A stretch of 8,711 nucleotides of DNA. Source: Bacteroidales bacterium. GTDB lineage: Bacteria > Bacteroidota > Bacteroidia > Bacteroidales > B18-G4. The position numbers and the translations under genes were made by a program. The stretch is from the NCBI GenBank assembly GCA_023132505.1, contig JAGLYE010000050.1, positions 1 through 8,711 of the forward strand, written 5' to 3'. This document shows positions 7,058-8,711 of this stretch, one piece after another (position 1 is the stretch's first letter; each line of letters opens with the position of its first letter). Below the pieces are notes generated by a model that saw only the letters and a program-made list of their open reading frames with translations, was not told the origin of the DNA and made no database searches.

Positions 7058-7700
7058 GCCATATATTATCTTACAAATATTACTCCCTGCCCTGTTGATC
7101 ATATTTTCGGGTACTGCTTATTCGCAGGATGATTATAACCCAATGAGTGATATTGATGAGTTTAGGCAGCGAATGATCGAATCATCAGAACAGACAGAAA
7201 ACATTGCCAGCGATTTTGTGCAACTGAAGCATTTGAGCTTCCTGGAAGAAGATGTGGAAAGCAAGGGCATGTTTTATTTTCAGAAAGAAAACAAGCTTCG
7301 CTGGGAGTATACCGAACCGTATTTTTACCTGATTCTCTTCAACAAGGATACTATTCTTATACAAGATGAGAGCAGGACCAATATCTATGATGCTGCATCC
7401 GGGAGGATTTTCCACGAGATAAATAATATAATGCTCAGCATGGTGAACGGGACTATTCTCGAAAGCAATAATTTTGAATTTGAATATTTTGAAAATGCAT
7501 CGGGTTATAAGCTTGAACTCACCCCCCTCGATGCCAACATGAAGGAATTTCTTATAAAAATCCGGCTCTTCATCAATAAGCAGGACTATTCGGTGGATGA
7601 GCTCTTTATGATAGAAAAATCCGGTGATTACACATATATCCGTTTTATCAACAAACGCTTGAATGAAAATATCCCGCAGCATATTTTTGATTTGCATTAG
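7044..7700 (+). CDS. LolA-like outer membrane lipoprotein carrier family protein
   Basis: Periplasmic protein of 218 aa. The N-terminus has a signal peptide with a clear type I site after AYS (residues 25-27), giving a mature start QDDYNP. The mature part follows LolA: an amphipathic helix (IDEFRQRMIESSEQTENIASDF), the ASDFVQLKHL strand, GMFYFQKENKLRWEYTEPY (75-93, the best family signature) and IQDESRTNIYD; the last strand DYTYIRFINKRLNENIPQHI is also typical. Canonical LolA takes lipoproteins from LolCDE to the outer membrane. Copies inside aryl polyene and flexirubin clusters are thought to serve the product pathway, and that is my inference here. It overlaps the DUF2141 gene by 14 nt and the following lipoprotein gene by 38 nt, so a functional LolA/acceptor pair is plausible. 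Confidence 0.85.
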   Translation: MQINRPYIILQILLPALLIIFSGTAYSQDDYNPMSDIDEFRQRMIESSEQTENIASDFVQLKHLSFLEEDVESKGMFYFQKENKLRWEYTEPYFYLILFNKDTILIQDESRTNIYDAASGRIFHEINNIMLSMVNGTILESNNFEFEYFENASGYKLELTPLDANMKEFLIKIRLFINKQDYSVDELFMIEKSGDYTYIRFINKRLNENIPQHIFDLH

Positions 7701-8337
7701 TATATTGCTACTGCTCCCATCTGGCTGTTACATGTCGCAGTATGGCAATAGTAGCAAGGTAGACATGCGTGGACCGGGCTACGATGAACTGCTGCCATTT
7801 CCCCCTGGATTTACCAAGGCATTATACAAGGCGCGACTTGAAGTGAACAGGCATGAATTTGGCGGGATGATGATGATCAAGGCTTTTGAAGACAATAGTT
7901 ACAAAGTGGCATTTTTTAGTGAGCTGGGGTTGAATTTCTTTGATTTTGAACTGCGCCCTTCGGAAAATAAAAACCTCCTGCGCTTATATGTTAAAAATAT
8001 TTACTCCCCCCTAAATAAAAATTTTCTCCTCAATAAATTCGAAAAATACTTCAGCATGCTGCTTGGCTCTGGACCCAATGGCCCGGAGCAAAAAACCTTC
8101 CTGAAAAAAGATGGCAGTATGGTGCTTGTACGGGTTAAATCATACAAAGGGAAGGATGCCTATTTGAGCAAGAATCTCATCGAACCATATAATGAAGTGG
8201 TGAATATCGGCGGCCTGCGCTGCAAGGACAGGATCACGATCACCCTCTCACCCAAAAAAACCAATTACAGCCCCGAAAGCATCCTTATTGAACAGCCGGG
8301 CTTTAGGTTGCGTTTTGGTCTTGAGCTTATAGAATAG
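7663..8337 (+). CDS. Outer-membrane-type lipoprotein, candidate LolB-like acceptor (or DUF3261-like)
   Basis: Protein of 224 aa with a lipoprotein signal peptide: MKISRSIFLICISILLLLPS then GC, with Cys22 as the lipidation site. The signal peptide fixes the ATG at 7663, which means 38 nt of overlap with the LolA-like gene in another frame. The mature part is not one I can name with certainty. It has a beta-rich pattern (LYKARLEVNRHEFGG, MMIKAFEDNSYKVAFFSEL, NFFDFELRPSE) reminiscent of the LolB fold, in which a strand pair followed by 'sG.l.ik....y.v.f.se.G..lfdf.l' recurs, and the placement directly after a LolA homologue favours a LolB-like acceptor. A DUF3261 lipoprotein, also found in aryl polyene clusters, is the main alternative. 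It ends the tight operon; the next gene is 123 bp away with its own promoter-like element. Confidence 0.7.
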   Translation: MKISRSIFLICISILLLLPSGCYMSQYGNSSKVDMRGPGYDELLPFPPGFTKALYKARLEVNRHEFGGMMMIKAFEDNSYKVAFFSELGLNFFDFELRPSENKNLLRLYVKNIYSPLNKNFLLNKFEKYFSMLLGSGPNGPEQKTFLKKDGSMVLVRVKSYKGKDAYLSKNLIEPYNEVVNIGGLRCKDRITITLSPKKTNYSPESILIEQPGFRLRFGLELIE

Positions 8338-8343
8338 GTGCGA

Positions 8344-8399
8344 GGTACGGGGGACGGGGGACGCGGTTAATAATTCCTCGTCCCCTGCAACCTTGTACC
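8344..8399. repeat. Imperfect inverted repeat (long hairpin) after the operon
   Basis: GGTAC (8344-8348) pairs with GTACC (8395-8399) on the outside, and GGGGACG (8357-8363) pairs with CGTCCCC (8379-8385) inside, continued by GG/CC (8365-8366 with 8376-8377) after a C/T mismatch, closing a 9-nt AT-rich loop (TTAATAATT). No T-run follows, so a classical intrinsic terminator is not supported. It lies just after the stop of the last operon gene (8337) and could stabilise the 3' end, act as a REP-like element or end transcription weakly. Confidence 0.6.
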
Positions 8400-8429
8400 C
8401 TGCACCCTACACCCTGTACCCTGTACCCA
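8395..8429 (+). repeat. Five tandem heptamers of the type GYACCCT
   Basis: Five consecutive 7-bp units: GTACCCT, GCACCCT, ACACCCT, GTACCCT, GTACCCA. The left arm of the hairpin shows the same 7-bp period on the opposite sense (GTACGGG, GGACGGG, GGACGCG from 8345). Together with the flanking ACCCAACAC tail this is a C-rich, low-complexity non-coding element. Similar 'CCCTGTACCCTGCACC' strings occur between genes in Bacteroidota genomes; I recall this as a general pattern and cannot show it from this window alone. Confidence 0.65.
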
Positions 8430-8448
8430 ACCCAACACCTAAAACCTC

Positions 8449-8456
8449 TATCTTTG
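8449..8456 (+). promoter_or_regulatory. Bacteroidota -7 promoter element before the dehydratase gene
   Basis: TATCTTTG is an exact match to the Bacteroidota sigma-A -7 consensus TAnnTTTG and ends 4 nt before the ATG at 8461. With this spacing the transcript would start at or next to the ATG, giving a leaderless or near-leaderless mRNA. I see no good TTTG/TTG -33 element about 20 nt upstream, where the heptamer repeats lie. Confidence 0.5.
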
Positions 8457-8460
8457 CCCC

Positions 8461-8711
8461 ATGAGCCTCCAATCTCTTTATACCATCAGTGAATTTAATG
8501 TTAAGGGGAACGAATTTTCAGCCATCATTACTTTTGATCCTTCCCATGAGATCTTCAGCGGCCATTTTCCGGAACAGCCTATCGTTCCAGGCGTTTGCCT
8601 GATCCATATTATCAAAGACATCGCAATTAGGATCGCAGAGCATGAAGTCGTGCTGAGCAATGGAAGCAACATTAAATTCCTTAGTGTGATCGATCCCCGT
8701 AAACATGCTAA
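8461..8711 (+). CDS. 3-hydroxyacyl-ACP dehydratase-like hotdog protein (partial, runs off the end)
   Basis: The first 83 codons of a hotdog-fold protein of the FabZ/FabA/ApeI group; the rest is outside the window. The defining motif is FSGHFPEQPIVPGV (32-45), with catalytic His35 and the substrate-tunnel PGV. FabZ has a Glu in the helix after PGV (PGVLIIEALAQ); here that place holds His49 (PGVCLIHIIKDI), so the second catalytic residue is changed, as may occur in ApeI-like dehydratases. The expected role is dehydration of 3-hydroxyacyl-ACP to the trans-enoyl product, which would give the conjugated double bonds of a polyene. No start codon choice is needed: the ATG follows a promoter-like TATCTTTG by 4 nt. 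The gene has the same strand as the KS operon but is probably transcribed on its own. Confidence 0.85.
   Translation, partial: MSLQSLYTISEFNVKGNEFSAIITFDPSHEIFSGHFPEQPIVPGVCLIHIIKDIAIRIAEHEVVLSNGSNIKFLSVIDPRKHA

Noticed and set aside
7185..7697. Open frame of 170 codons on the - strand
   Set aside because: It is fully antisense to the LolA-like gene, which has a signal peptide and a family signature. The antisense product has no recognisable domain.
8344..8399. Rho-independent terminator for the operon
   Set aside because: The stem is imperfect with a large internal loop, and the following sequence is C-rich rather than a T-run. A role in termination cannot be excluded but is not shown.
8395..8429. 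CRISPR-like array
   Set aside because: The units are 7 bp and directly adjacent with no spacers, and no cas gene is seen.

Overview
The window reads as part of a genome from a Bacteroidota bacterium, probably a Bacteroidales-like or related lineage (order not certain). The gene content is typical of that phylum: DUF2141, a SPII lipoprotein, a LolA-like protein, and aryl-polyene/flexirubin-type ketosynthases. The starts lack Shine-Dalgarno sequences and are preceded by A/T-rich bases. A TAnnTTTG-type promoter element lies just before the last gene. Base composition looks moderate and fairly even, with no obvious foreign island. Every gene supported here lies on the + strand.

Layout: (1) positions 1-1428 hold the tail of an ABC transporter ATPase and its ABC-2 type permease, an export pair. 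(2) After an 83-bp gap with two small hairpins comes a very tight run of nine genes (1512-8337) with gaps of 0-4 nt or overlaps of 7-38 nt, most likely one operon. It encodes an intact ketosynthase (KS), a half-length KS-fold protein without an active-site Cys, an acyl carrier protein, a second intact KS, a full-length KS-fold protein in which all three catalytic positions are replaced, a membrane-anchored NodB-type deacetylase, a secreted DUF2141 protein, a LolA-like periplasmic carrier and a lipoprotein that may be its LolB-like acceptor. (3) A 123-bp gap (8338-8460) carries inverted and direct heptameric repeats and a promoter-like element. (4) The window ends inside a hotdog-fold 3-hydroxyacyl-ACP dehydratase-like gene.

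Taken together this is the core of a type II (iterative, dissociated) polyene or fatty-acid-like biosynthetic cluster of the aryl polyene/flexirubin class. The ACP would carry the growing chain, two KS/pseudo-KS pairs would extend it, and the dehydratase would introduce double bonds. The envelope genes and the ABC exporter would move a lipid-like product to the outer membrane. No ketoreductase, ammonia lyase, acyl-ACP ligase, acyltransferase or MMPL exporter is visible here; they would be expected in the flanks.

The most notable points are the two different degenerate KS proteins each sitting next to an intact KS, the LolA plus LolB-like pair inside a polyketide operon, the His in place of the usual acidic residue in the dehydratase, and the palindromic heptamer repeat. 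The overall class is known; what is unusual is in these details.
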